Shown here in pieces: positions 28,726 through 36,930 of a DNA stretch of 64,000 nucleotides. How positions within the stretch are numbered: the stretch's first letter is position 1; every line of letters begins with the position of its first letter. The notes beneath the pieces are model-generated. The model saw only the letters and a program-made list of their open reading frames with translations. It did not search any database and was not told the origin of the DNA. The position numbers and the translations under genes are program-made. Source of the stretch: CAVQWT01 sp963717705 (lineage in GTDB: Bacteria > Pseudomonadota > Gammaproteobacteria > Burkholderiales > Casimicrobiaceae); the NCBI GenBank assembly GCA_963717705.1, contig CAVQWT010000005.1:682001-746000 (forward strand). Direction: 5' to 3'.

Positions 28726-30153
28726 CTAGGCCTTCAACCGCTCCCGGAACAGGCGGAGCGCATGCAGCAGGTCGGAGATCAGCGTCTCCTGGTAACGGTA
28801 CGACATTTCCTCGCCCATCGGCACGAGCATCGACAGCGAATGCTTCCGACACTGGTCCGACAGCCGCGTGAGCCGGCCGATGATGCCGTCGATCGCAGCC
28901 GCGGCCTCCGGCGTGCGATGTACGGGCGCCGGGGCCATCGTGGCGATGTCGTCGACGGTGACCCCCGGACCGAACAGCGCCGGGATCTCGCGCTCGATCG
29001 TCACCCGGTCCGCGTCGACACGCCACAGCCGGTAGCGATGCCACAGCGCCATCCCGCTGAACAGCACCGAGACGCCGACGAACAGCTGGATCCACGTCGG
29101 GAGCGGCATGATGTCGACGGCCCAGGGCGCGTACTTGCCGAGCAGGTCCGGCCCCTCCTCCTGGTAGAACCCCCTCGCCACCGTGGCCATCGGCAGGCCG
29201 GCCGGAACCGGCTGCGCCTTGTTGTGCCGGATGAACGTCGGGAACACTTCCGCCACCGCGGTCATGAAGCCCTGCGTCGCGCCGTTCGACGCGCAGCCGT
29301 TGCCGACGATCAGCGTGTCGACCTGGAGCACCTGCTTGCGCTCCGGCGGAAGCTTGCGCACGTAGTCGACCTGCCCCGCCTCGATCTGGCCGACCCGCGC
29401 GAACGGCAGCCGGCGCGCGAGCGACGCCGCGTCGGGCAGGCTCAGGATCTGCAGGTTGCGCCGGGCGACCGCGTCGGTCACGAGCTTCGCCTCGTCGTCG
29501 ATGACCATCGCGCCGAGATCGAGCTCGCCGCGCTCGAGCATGTCGAGCTGCCGGTCGATGGGCTGCGTCGACACGACGAGGTCGAGGCCGGCGAGCGGGG
29601 CCAGCACGCGGCGCGTCATTTGCTCGGTGCCGCTGCCGACCGGACCGATGCCGAGCCGCAGGCCCTTGAGTTCCGCCGCGGTGCTGATCCGGTCGGCGTC
29701 GCGGCCCAGCACCACCAGCGACTCCGGACGCGGCAGCCGGCCGATGAGTTCCAGGCCGTGCCCGTCCGGATAATCGACGCCGTCCTGCACCAGCGCGAAG
29801 TGGACGTCGCAGCGCTTCTCGCCGTCGATCAGCCGCTGAACGTTTTCCACCGACCCGGCCGAAGGGACGTTGCGCACGTCGCCCCTCCTTCGCGACACCT
29901 CGGCGGCGACCCGTTCGACCGTTGCGAAATAGTTCCCGGTCGGGCCGCCGGACAGCACGGCGACGCGCACGTGCCGCAGGCTCGGCGTGGGATCGAGCCA
30001 CGCGACCAGCGCGACGAGCGCGGCGAGCGCGCCCACGAACAGCGCGACCTTGGTTCCCGACGACAGCGAGCCGGCGCGCGCCGGCAGCCCCAGCACGCGC
30101 TTCCGGCGCTCGCCGGGTCCCGTGCCGGGGGCGATGCGCGGCGGTTCAGACAT
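28726..30153 (-). CDS. Membrane-anchored TAXI-family solute-binding protein
   Basis: Protein of 475 residues with an N-terminal membrane anchor (about 35-53, KVALFVGALAALVALVAWL). A periplasmic TAXI (TRAP-associated extracytoplasmic immunogenic) binding domain follows, with VAVLSGGPTGNYFATVERVAAE, RNVPSAGSVENVQRLIDG, LRLGIGPVGSGTEQMTRRVL and ELDLGAMVIDDEAKL. A second membrane helix near 355-375 (TWIQLFVGVSVLFSGMAL) precedes a cytoplasmic tail of about 95 residues. No TRAP permease gene is adjacent, so it may serve as a sensor or an orphan binding protein rather than part of a transporter. The ligand is unknown. Confidence 0.8.
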   Translation of the reverse strand: MSEPPRIAPGTGPGERRKRVLGLPARAGSLSSGTKVALFVGALAALVALVAWLDPTPSLRHVRVAVLSGGPTGNYFATVERVAAEVSRRRGDVRNVPSAGSVENVQRLIDGEKRCDVHFALVQDGVDYPDGHGLELIGRLPRPESLVVLGRDADRISTAAELKGLRLGIGPVGSGTEQMTRRVLAPLAGLDLVVSTQPIDRQLDMLERGELDLGAMVIDDEAKLVTDAVARRNLQILSLPDAASLARRLPFARVGQIEAGQVDYVRKLPPERKQVLQVDTLIVGNGCASNGATQGFMTAVAEVFPTFIRHNKAQPVPAGLPMATVARGFYQEEGPDLLGKYAPWAVDIMPLPTWIQLFVGVSVLFSGMALWHRYRLWRVDADRVTIEREIPALFGPGVTVDDIATMAPAPVHRTPEAAAAIDGIIGRLTRLSDQCRKHSLSMLVPMGEEMSYRYQETLISDLLHALRLFRERLKA

Positions 30154-30410
30154 CGTGATTTCCCATGGCGTAGTGCATCGAGGTGCATTGCGAATGCGGG
30201 GCTCGACCGATCGGCCGATCGCGCCGCTCGGCGCGGCGCGCGCAGCGATGCGGTATCAGGGAGTCCGCGTTCGCGCCGGGGCCGTGTCGGGCGAACGCGA
30301 TCGGGACCTCGCGGTCGCCGCGCTGCGGCAGGCGAAAGGCGGCGTGCCGGTGTCGCCGTCGTCCGCCCTATCCCGGGGGTCGGCGGCGGCTTGGGGCAAT
30401 CGCGGGGAAA

Positions 30411-30487
30411 TGGCGCGCCCGACAGGAGTCGAACCTGTGACCTTTGGCTTCGGAAACCAACACTCTATCCAACTGAGCTACGGGCGC
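30411..30487 (-). tRNA. tRNA-Arg (anticodon CCG)
   Basis: A full cloverleaf can be drawn on the minus strand: acceptor GCGCCCG/CGGGCGC, D-arm AGCTCAGTTGGATAGAGT, anticodon stem TTGGT/GCCAA with loop TTCCGAA (anticodon CCG, reading CGG arginine codons), T-arm with GGTTCGACTCC, discriminator G. The 3' CCA is encoded (30413-30411). The length is 77 nt. It is a potential integration site, but no integrase or duplicated end is seen. Confidence 0.97.
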
Positions 30488-30499
30488 ACGTAACCGCGA

Positions 30500-30505
30500 A
30501 TTATA
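30500..30505 (-). promoter_or_regulatory. -10 element of tRNA-Arg promoter
   Basis: Minus strand TATAAT lies 12 nt upstream of the mature tRNA 5' end. No good -35 is present 16-18 bp further upstream, where the end of the cyclic-nucleotide-binding gene lies. Confidence 0.55.
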
Positions 30506-30512
30506 GCAGAGC

Positions 30513-30995
30513 TCAGGCGCCGGCCATTTTCGCCGCGGGCCAGTAGGTGTCGAGCACCTGCAGTCGCGTGAACTGCAGCCGCTCGGACACGACGCCGAGC
30601 AGCGCGATCATCAGGTTGAGGCCCAGGGGCGGATCCTCGCGGCACAGCGCCAGCAGCTGCGGGCCCTCGAACGCCAGCGCGGCCACGGGCAGCGCCAGAA
30701 CCCGCGCCTGGAAGTGCTTGCCCTTGCCGGCAAGGATTGCCGACCAGCCGAATTCGTCGCCGGCGGCCAGCGTCTCGACGCGGTAGGTCCGGTTCGGCGC
30801 GGCGATTTCGATGCCGACCCTGCCCGACACGATGAGGTAGAACTCCGAACATTCGTCGCCCTCCCGGAAGATGATCTGGTCGGGGTCGAAGCGCACCTCT
30901 TTCGCCAGCGCCGCGAGCTTGTCGACCTGCGGGGCTTCGAACCCCTGGACGAACGGGTGCTTGCGCAGCGCGTCGAGCACGGCCTGGGTCGTCAT
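30513..30995 (-). CDS. Stand-alone cyclic-nucleotide-binding domain protein
   Basis: Protein of 160 residues consisting almost entirely of one cNMP-binding (Crp-type) beta-barrel: VRFDPDQIIFREGDECSEFYLIVSGRVGIEI, then ETLAAGDEFGWSAIL, ALPVAALAFEGPQLLALC. The phosphate-binding cassette position reads FGWSAILAGKGKHF and lacks the classical RTA, so cyclic nucleotide binding is uncertain. No helix-turn-helix follows, so it should not be a DNA-binding Crp regulator. ATG 30995 has GAGGAGGAT upstream, a strong site; an in-frame ATG at 31091 has none. It is divergent from a cytochrome c gene. Confidence 0.85.
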   Translation of the reverse strand: MTTQAVLDALRKHPFVQGFEAPQVDKLAALAKEVRFDPDQIIFREGDECSEFYLIVSGRVGIEIAAPNRTYRVETLAAGDEFGWSAILAGKGKHFQARVLALPVAALAFEGPQLLALCREDPPLGLNLMIALLGVVSERLQFTRLQVLDTYWPAAKMAGA

Positions 30996-31222
30996 CGGTG
31001 ATCCTCCTCGGTGTTCCCGCCACGCTCGCGGCGCCCATTGGGCTCGCGGCGAAGTGCGGGGGTGGTGCGGGTTCGGCGGGTCCGTCGGCACGGCCGCGCC
31101 GTGAACGCGCGACGCGGCCGCCTGGGTTCACACTGTATTCCACCCGGCGCCGGACCGGAAGCGCCCGCCGACGCGGAGCGCGACCGGGCGCGGCCCGGAT
31201 TCCAGACCCGCCCCCGAACGGC

Positions 31223-31228
31223 TATAAT
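31223..31228 (+). promoter_or_regulatory. -10 element of cytochrome c promoter
   Basis: A perfect TATAAT lies 46 bp before the cytochrome ATG, in otherwise GC-rich DNA. The -35 region is weak (no TTGACA-like hexamer at 16-18 bp), so an activator may be needed. Confidence 0.5.
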
Positions 31229-31273
31229 TACCCGTTTGCCACACGCCCCATCTTCCGCCGACGCCCCGACGCC

Positions 31274-32347
31274 ATGTCCGACCAGCACGAATCCCCGATC
31301 AAGAACTGGAAGCAACTCGTCATCGTCGTCGCGTTGGCCTTCATCGTGCCGATCGCGCTGATCGTGCTGCTGTCGCAGCTCGTCACCGGCGGCCCGAAGG
31401 GAAAGAACGAGAACGACAGCGACGTCATCGCGCGCATCAAACCGGTGGGTCAGGTCGCGATCGCGGTGCCGGCAGGCCCCAAGGGCGCGCTGACCGGCGA
31501 GCAGGTCTACCAGCAGGTTTGCAAGACCTGCCACGAGACGGGCCTCGCGGGTGCGCACAAGTCGGGCGACAAGGCCGCGTGGGCCAAGGTGGTCGCCCAG
31601 GGCGACAAGCTGACTTTCGAGCACGCGATCAAGGGCATCCGCGCGATGCCGGCCAAGGGCGGCAACCCCGACCTCGAGGACGTCGAGGTCCAGCGCGCCG
31701 TCGTGTTCATGGTCAACAAGGTCGGCGCCGGCTGGAAGGAGCCCGCGGCACCGACGGTGGCCGCCGCCACGGCGACGATGCCGGCGATTTCGGTCGGCGG
31801 CGAGCGATCGGGCGAGCAGGTCGTCGCCGCAGCCTGCGGCAAGTGCCACCAGACCGGCGAAGGCGGCGCGCCCAGGATCGGCGATCGGGCGGCGTGGACC
31901 AAGCGGGTCAAGGGCGGCTACAACGTCGTCGTGCAGTCGGCGCTCCGCGGTCACGCGGGCATGCCGGCGCGCGGCGGGCTGGCCGAGCTTTCCGACGTCG
32001 AAGTCAGGCGCGCCGTCGAGTACATGATGAACTCGGGCGCGGCTGCGGCGACGGTCGCGCCGACGGCGGTGGCCGCCGCGCCCGCAGCGGCCCCGGCGAC
32101 CGCCAAGCCGGACGGCAAGAAGCTCTACGACACGTCGTGCATGGCGTGCCATGCCGCGGGCGTCGCCGGCGCGCCGAAGTTCGGCGACAAGGCCGCCTGG
32201 GCGCCGCGGATCAAGACCGGCATCGACGCGCTGTACGCCGCCGCACTGAAGGGCAAGGGCACCATGCCCGCGAAGGGCGGCAACGCGGCCGCACCGGATG
32301 CCGACGTCAAGGCGGCCGTCGACTACATGGTCAGCGCGGCGAAGTAG
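31274..32347 (+). CDS. Membrane-anchored tri-haem c-type cytochrome (three c5-like domains)
   Basis: Protein of 357 residues with an uncleaved N-terminal membrane anchor (about 15-36, LVIVVALAFIVPIALIVLLSQLV). Three class I cytochrome c domains follow, with haem motifs CKTCH (83-87), CGKCH (188-192) and CMACH (289-293). Each domain has a matching axial-Met loop, MPAKGG (125), MPARGG (230) and MPAKGG (331). Each also shows GDKAAWA- or GDRAAWT-type segments, as in cytochrome c5. The domains are joined by Ala/Pro-rich linkers. It is probably a periplasmic electron carrier between quinol oxidation and terminal reductases. The partner enzyme is not in the window. Three similar domains suggest internal duplication. 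Confidence 0.93.
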   Translation: MSDQHESPIKNWKQLVIVVALAFIVPIALIVLLSQLVTGGPKGKNENDSDVIARIKPVGQVAIAVPAGPKGALTGEQVYQQVCKTCHETGLAGAHKSGDKAAWAKVVAQGDKLTFEHAIKGIRAMPAKGGNPDLEDVEVQRAVVFMVNKVGAGWKEPAAPTVAAATATMPAISVGGERSGEQVVAAACGKCHQTGEGGAPRIGDRAAWTKRVKGGYNVVVQSALRGHAGMPARGGLAELSDVEVRRAVEYMMNSGAAAATVAPTAVAAAPAAAPATAKPDGKKLYDTSCMACHAAGVAGAPKFGDKAAWAPRIKTGIDALYAAALKGKGTMPAKGGNAAAPDADVKAAVDYMVSAAK

Positions 32348-32388
32348 CGCACTGCAGCCTTCGGCGGCTCCCGCCCGGGCGCCCGGAC

Positions 32389-32412
32389 AAACGCGGCTCC
32401 GGCCGCGTTTTT
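32389..32412 (+). terminator. Rho-independent terminator after cytochrome c
   Basis: A perfect 9-bp stem AAACGCGGC / GCCGCGTTT with loop TCCG, ending in a T run. It lies 42 bp after the cytochrome stop. It can also act on the convergent purF transcript, where the stem ends in TTT. Confidence 0.8.
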
Positions 32413-32484
32413 CGTCGCCCCGCGGCGTCGGACCGCGGTCGCCGTTGCAGCGCGGTTCCGGCGGTCGACGCGGACGGCGCGGGG

Positions 32485-33990
32485 CTAGCCGGCCATGGCG
32501 GCAGTCGCGTCGGCGGGGTCGTCCTCGCCGCGCAGCTCGTGCCGCTCGGCGGCAAGGTGTGACAGGTAGTCGGCAGTGACGTCGCCGGTGATGTAGCGGC
32601 CGTCGAAGCACGACGCCTCGAACTCGGTCAGCCGCGGATTGGCGGACCGCACGGCGTTCTTCAGTGCGTCGAGTTCCTGGTAGACCAGCAGATCGGCGCC
32701 GATCTCGCGCGCGATGCCCGCCTCGTCCCGCCCGGTCGCCACCAGTTCGCGCGGCGTCGGCATGTCGATGCCGTAGACGTTCGGATAGCGGACCGGCGGA
32801 CTCGCCGACGCGAAGTACACCTTGCGCGCCCCCGCCTCGCGCGCCATCTGCACGATCTCGCGCGACGTCGTCCCGCGGACGATCGAGTCGTCGACCAGCA
32901 GCACCACCTTGTCCTTGAACTCCATGCCGATGGGGTTCAGCTTCTGGCGCACGCTCTTCTTGCGCATCGCCTGCCCCGGCATGATGAAGGTGCGGCCGAC
33001 GTAGCGGTTCTTGATGAAGCCCTCGCGGTACTTGAGGCCGAGGTTGTTGGCGAGCTCGAGCGCCGACGGCCGGCTGGAGTCGGGAATCGGGATCACCACG
33101 TCGATGTCGGCCGCCGCCGGCAGCGCGCGGATCTTGCGGGCGAGCTCGCCGCCCAGACGCAGCCGCGCCTCGTACACCGACGTGCCGTCGAGCACCGAAT
33201 CCGGGCGCGCCAGGTAGACGTATTCGAAGATGCAGGGCACCAGGCGGGGATCGTCGGCGCACTGGCGGGAGTGGAAATTGCCGGCGAGGTCGACGTAGAC
33301 CGCCTCGCCCGGCTCGAGGTCGCGCAGGAACCGGAAGCCGAGCGCGTCGAGCGCGACCGACTCGCTGGCGACGAGGTACTCGCTGCCGCGCGCCGTCTCG
33401 GCGACGCCGACGCACAGCGGCCGGATGCCGAACGGATCGCGGAAGGCCAGCAGGCCGTAGCCGGCGATCATCGCGACGATCGCGTAGGCGCCGCGGCAGC
33501 GCTTGTGGACGCCGGCGACCGCACGGAAGATCGCGTCCGGGTCCAGCCGGTGATGCTGCGCCGAGCGCTCGAGCTCGAGCGCCAGCACGTTGAGCAGCAC
33601 CTCGCTGTCGCTGTTGGTGTTGACGTGGCGGAAGTCGAGCTGGAAGAGCTCGCGCTTCAGCGCCTCGCTGTTGGTGAGATTGCCGTTGTGGCCGAGCGTG
33701 AGGCCGAACGGCGAGTTGACGTAGAACGGCTGCGACTCGAGATCGGAGAACGCCGATCCGGCGGTCGGGTAGCGGCAATGCCCGATCCCCGAGGTGCCGA
33801 GCAGCTCGCGCATGTTCCGCGTGCGGAACACGTTCTGCACCATACCCGGCGCCTTGTACATGTGAAAGACCGGACCGTCCGTCGTCACGATGCCCGCGGC
33901 GTCCTGACCCCGGTGCTGCAACAGCAGCAGCGCGTCGTAGAGCAACTGGTTGACCGGCGCGTGCGCCACGACGCCTACGATTCCACACAT
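32485..33990 (-). CDS. purF: Amidophosphoribosyltransferase PurF
   Basis: First committed enzyme of purine synthesis: PRPP + glutamine to 5-phosphoribosylamine. The 501-residue protein has an N-terminal Ntn glutaminase with nucleophile Cys2 (MCGIVGVVAH), HRGQDAAGI, HCRYPTAGS and GHNGNLTNSEAL. The C-terminal phosphoribosyltransferase has VVIPIPDSSRPSALELA and the PRPP loop VVLLVDDSIVRGTTSREIV. It lies 40 bp after cvpA, the classical cvpA-purF pair, and ends in the direction of the bidirectional terminator. Confidence 0.97.
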   Translation of the reverse strand: MCGIVGVVAHAPVNQLLYDALLLLQHRGQDAAGIVTTDGPVFHMYKAPGMVQNVFRTRNMRELLGTSGIGHCRYPTAGSAFSDLESQPFYVNSPFGLTLGHNGNLTNSEALKRELFQLDFRHVNTNSDSEVLLNVLALELERSAQHHRLDPDAIFRAVAGVHKRCRGAYAIVAMIAGYGLLAFRDPFGIRPLCVGVAETARGSEYLVASESVALDALGFRFLRDLEPGEAVYVDLAGNFHSRQCADDPRLVPCIFEYVYLARPDSVLDGTSVYEARLRLGGELARKIRALPAAADIDVVIPIPDSSRPSALELANNLGLKYREGFIKNRYVGRTFIMPGQAMRKKSVRQKLNPIGMEFKDKVVLLVDDSIVRGTTSREIVQMAREAGARKVYFASASPPVRYPNVYGIDMPTPRELVATGRDEAGIAREIGADLLVYQELDALKNAVRSANPRLTEFEASCFDGRYITGDVTADYLSHLAAERHELRGEDDPADATAAMAG

Positions 33991-34030
33991 GGTGCCACCT
34001 CTCGTTGGGGGCGCGTCCGGGCCGCGCCCC

Positions 34031-34558
34031 TCAGGCGCTGGCCGACCTGCCCGGCGCCGAAAAATTGAGTCGCCCGGCCCACGCGGGGGGCAGCCACGGC
34101 GCGATCGCCGCCGCGAGCCTCGCCAGAGCCGGACCGGTGGCCGAATTCTGCCACCAATCGCGCTGCGCGAGTCCGGAGATCCCGGCGACCATGCCCAGTG
34201 CCGCGAGCAGCACGGCGGCGCGCAGGATGCCGAACAGCCCCCCCAGGAATCGGTCGAGGAACGTCAATCCCGCGGCCTTGACGACGCCGGCCAGCGGCCA
34301 CGCGATCAGCGCGCCGCAGACCATCGCCCCGACGAAGATCAGCGCGAACGCGACGATCTGCGAGACGGGCACCGCGGTATCCGGCGCGAGGCCGAAGGTC
34401 GGCAGGTGTGCGGCGAGCGGCGACGCGAACCCGACGCCGAGCACGAGCCCGGCGATCCAGGCGACCAGTCCGATCAGCGTCCGCACGATCCCGCGGACAT
34501 ACGCGAACAGCAACGACAGCGCGACGATGGCTACGACGGCGATATCGAGCCAGGTCAT
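34031..34558 (-). CDS. cvpA: CvpA family membrane protein
   Basis: Inner-membrane protein of 175 residues with four predicted helices: TWLDIAVVAIVALSLLFAYV, LIGLVAWIAGLVLGVGF, IVAFALIFVGAMVCGALIAWPL and LFGILRAAVLLAALGMVAG. The pattern and the position directly before purF identify it as CvpA, first described as needed for colicin V production. Its molecular role is still poorly defined; envelope homeostasis is suggested. Confidence 0.93.
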   Translation of the reverse strand: MTWLDIAVVAIVALSLLFAYVRGIVRTLIGLVAWIAGLVLGVGFASPLAAHLPTFGLAPDTAVPVSQIVAFALIFVGAMVCGALIAWPLAGVVKAAGLTFLDRFLGGLFGILRAAVLLAALGMVAGISGLAQRDWWQNSATGPALARLAAAIAPWLPPAWAGRLNFSAPGRSASA

Positions 34559-34651
34559 TGGCGCACGAGGGGCGGGCGCGGCAGCGGGGAACGAAGGCGG
34601 CCGGGCGAACGGCGCGGCGCGGCGCGGGGTCCGACGCGCCGGCGGAACGCG

Positions 34652-35602
34652 TCAGCGCGCAGGCGCGACAATGCCGCTCTGCCCTTCCGCCTTCAGCTTG
34701 TCGCGCGCCGCCGTCGCGGCTTCGCGCGTCGCGTAGCCGCCGACGCGCACGCGCCACAGGGTTCCGCGCGTGGTCTGCACCGGCTCGACGTACGCCGCGT
34801 AGCCGGACTTCTTCAGGCGGTTGGCCAGGGAGTTGGCGCCCTTGTCGTCGGCGAATGCAGCGAGCTGGACGACGAATCCCTCGGGTTTGGCGGCCGCCTC
34901 CGTCGCCTTCCCGGGCTCCGGCTTCGCGGGCTCCGCCTTGGCGACCGGCGCCGCCGGCTTCGCGGGCTCGGATTTCGCGGGCTCCGCCTTGGCGACCGGC
35001 GCCGCCGGCTTCGCGGGCTCGGATTTCGCGGGCTCCGCGTTGGCGACCGGCGCCGCCGGTGTCAAAGCGTCGCCCTTGACCGCCGCAGCGACAGGCGCCG
35101 CGGGCGCGCCGTCGGCCGCCGCGCCCGCGGCGGGACGGCTGGTCGGCGCCAGGATTCGCTGCTCGGCGTCGGCCAGCGACTTCTTGGCCGCCGGGACCAC
35201 GGGCGCGCCCGGTCCGGAGTTGCGGACGGCGGGCGCAGGAGACGGCTCCGCTTTCGTCGCCGCGCCGGCGGCGGCACCGGGCTTCGCGGCATCGGCGAGC
35301 GGCCCGGGCGCCATCTTCGCGGCGTCGGCTTTCGGATCGGCCTTCGCCGCGTCGCCCTTCGCCGGTGGCGCGGCGTCCTTCGCCTTGGCGCCCGGCAGCT
35401 TGCTGACGAAGCGCCCGTCGTCGACGGGGGGAATCTGCACCGAGACTTCGTCGCCGAGCGGCCGCGGCTCCTTTTCGAGCAGCAGCGGCACCATCACCGC
35501 GGCGGCCAGCGCCAGCACCACGGCACCGACGAGGCGGCGGCGCGCCTTGCGCTTGAGTTCGTCGACGGCGACGTCGTCGGAAGGGTGGGACCGGTCAGCC
35601 AT
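34652..35602 (-). CDS. SPOR-domain septal-ring protein (DedD-like)
   Basis: Bitopic membrane protein of 316 residues: a short charged cytoplasmic start (VDELKRKARRRL), one membrane helix (about 26-42, LVGAVVLALAAAVMVPLLL), and a long Ala/Pro/Lys-rich periplasmic linker. The C-terminal SPOR domain (FVVQLAAFADDKGANSLANRL ... RVRVGGYATREAATAARDKL) binds denuded glycan at the division site in known members. The ATG at 35602 overlaps the folC stop by 8 nt. Position between folC and cvpA is the usual place for dedD. Confidence 0.9.
   Translation of the reverse strand: MADRSHPSDDVAVDELKRKARRRLVGAVVLALAAAVMVPLLLEKEPRPLGDEVSVQIPPVDDGRFVSKLPGAKAKDAAPPAKGDAAKADPKADAAKMAPGPLADAAKPGAAAGAATKAEPSPAPAVRNSGPGAPVVPAAKKSLADAEQRILAPTSRPAAGAAADGAPAAPVAAAVKGDALTPAAPVANAEPAKSEPAKPAAPVAKAEPAKSEPAKPAAPVAKAEPAKPEPGKATEAAAKPEGFVVQLAAFADDKGANSLANRLKKSGYAAYVEPVQTTRGTLWRVRVGGYATREAATAARDKLKAEGQSGIVAPAR
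34921..35060 (-). repeat. 51-bp tandem repeat in the SPOR-protein linker
   Basis: A nearly identical 51-bp unit occurs twice in tandem with a third diverged part; for example CTCCGCCTTGG starts at 34931 and at 34982. It encodes the 17-residue unit AKSEPAKPAAPVAKAEP. Copy number can change in frame, lengthening or shortening the periplasmic linker. Confidence 0.85.
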
Positions 35603-36899
35603 GGCGTGGATGGGTCGGGTTGCCTGACCTCGGGGCAGCGAGCACCGCGCCGACGGTGAGGAACGATCCGAACACGACAATTCTATCAGCTTCGCCCGCG
35701 CCCTCCCGCGCCGCAGCGTAAGCCGCGGCGACGTCGTCGTACGCGCGGATCGCCGCCGGCGCGACCCCCGCGGCGACCAGCGCCGCGCGCACCGCGTCGG
35801 CGCTCGCGCCCCGCGGGCCGGGCAGCGTCGCCACGTACCAGCGGTCGACGCGATCCCGGACCGCGTCGACGATGCCGTCGACGTCCTTGTCGGCCAGCAC
35901 CCCGAACACGGCGTGCGTCGCCGCGTGAAAGCCCATCGTCGACAGCGAACGCGCGAGCGTCCGGGCCGCCTGCGGGTTGTGCGCGACGTCGAGCACGACC
36001 GCGGGTCGACCCGGCAGCACCTGGAAGCGGCCGGGAAGCTCGACGCCGACCAGGCCGTCGCGCACGGCCCCCGCGGACAGCGGCAGGCGATCGCGCAAGC
36101 TGTCCAGCGCGGTCAGTGCGGTGGCCGCGTTGGCGAGCTGCACGACCCCGCGCAGCGCCGGGCAGGGCAGGCCGAAGCGCGAGCCGCCCGGGCCGCGGTA
36201 CTGCCACTGTGTCCCTTCGGCGACGAAGTCGTAGTCGCGGCCGAGCAACAGCAGCGGCGCGCCGATCGCCTGCGCGTGTTCGACCAGCGAAGCCGGGGGA
36301 TCGCGCTCGCCGCAGACGGCGGGGCGGCCGGCGCGGAAGATGCCGGCCTTCTCGCGGCCGATGTCGTCGCGGGTCGGGCCGAGGTAGTCCATGTGGTCGA
36401 GGTCGACACTGGTGACGACGGCGACGTCGGCGTCGACGACGTTGACGGCGTCGAGGCGGCCGCCGAGCCCGACCTCGAGCACCAGCGCATCCGGCGCCGC
36501 GCGCGCGAACAGCCACAGCGCCGCCAGCGTCCCGAATTCGAAGTACGTCAGCGGCACCGGCTCGCCGCGACTGCGCGCCGACTCGACCGCGTCGAAGGCC
36601 GCGAGCAGCTCGGCGTCGCCGACCTCGCGGCCGTCGATCCGGATGCGCTCGTGGTAGCGGACGAGGTGGGGCGACTGGTAGAGCCCGGTCCGGTAGCCGC
36701 CGGCGCGCAGCATCGCCTCGGCGAGCGACGACGTCGACCCCTTGCCGTTGGTGCCGGTGACGGTGACGACGGGACAGCCCAGCCCGACGCCGAGGCGATC
36801 GCGCACCGCGCGGACGCGGTCGAGCCCCAGCGCGATCGCCTTCGGATGCAGCGTCTCGAGGTAGGCGAGCCAGCCGGCCGTCGTGGTCGGCGTGGTCAT
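35595..36899 (-). CDS. folC: Bifunctional dihydrofolate synthase / folylpolyglutamate synthase FolC
   Basis: ATP-dependent Mur-ligase-like enzyme that adds glutamate to dihydropteroate and to folates. The 434-residue protein has the P-loop VVTVTGTNGKGSTSSLAEAML near residue 45, the folate-site segment GLYQSPHLVRYHERIRIDG, LEVGLGGRLDAVNVVDADV, TSVDLDHMDYLG and the C-terminal VVLDVAHNPQAARTLA. It follows accD by 31 bp, the standard accD-folC pair. Confidence 0.96.
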   Translation of the reverse strand: MTTPTTTAGWLAYLETLHPKAIALGLDRVRAVRDRLGVGLGCPVVTVTGTNGKGSTSSLAEAMLRAGGYRTGLYQSPHLVRYHERIRIDGREVGDAELLAAFDAVESARSRGEPVPLTYFEFGTLAALWLFARAAPDALVLEVGLGGRLDAVNVVDADVAVVTSVDLDHMDYLGPTRDDIGREKAGIFRAGRPAVCGERDPPASLVEHAQAIGAPLLLLGRDYDFVAEGTQWQYRGPGGSRFGLPCPALRGVVQLANAATALTALDSLRDRLPLSAGAVRDGLVGVELPGRFQVLPGRPAVVLDVAHNPQAARTLARSLSTMGFHAATHAVFGVLADKDVDGIVDAVRDRVDRWYVATLPGPRGASADAVRAALVAAGVAPAAIRAYDDVAAAYAAAREGAGEADRIVVFGSFLTVGAVLAAPRSGNPTHPRHG

Positions 36900-36930
36900 C
36901 GGAGCGGGCGCCGCGCGGCTCGGGCGCCGG

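Noticed and set aside
30411..30487. Integrated element at tRNA-Arg
   Set aside because: No integrase, no repeat of the tRNA 3' end and no composition change is seen on either side.
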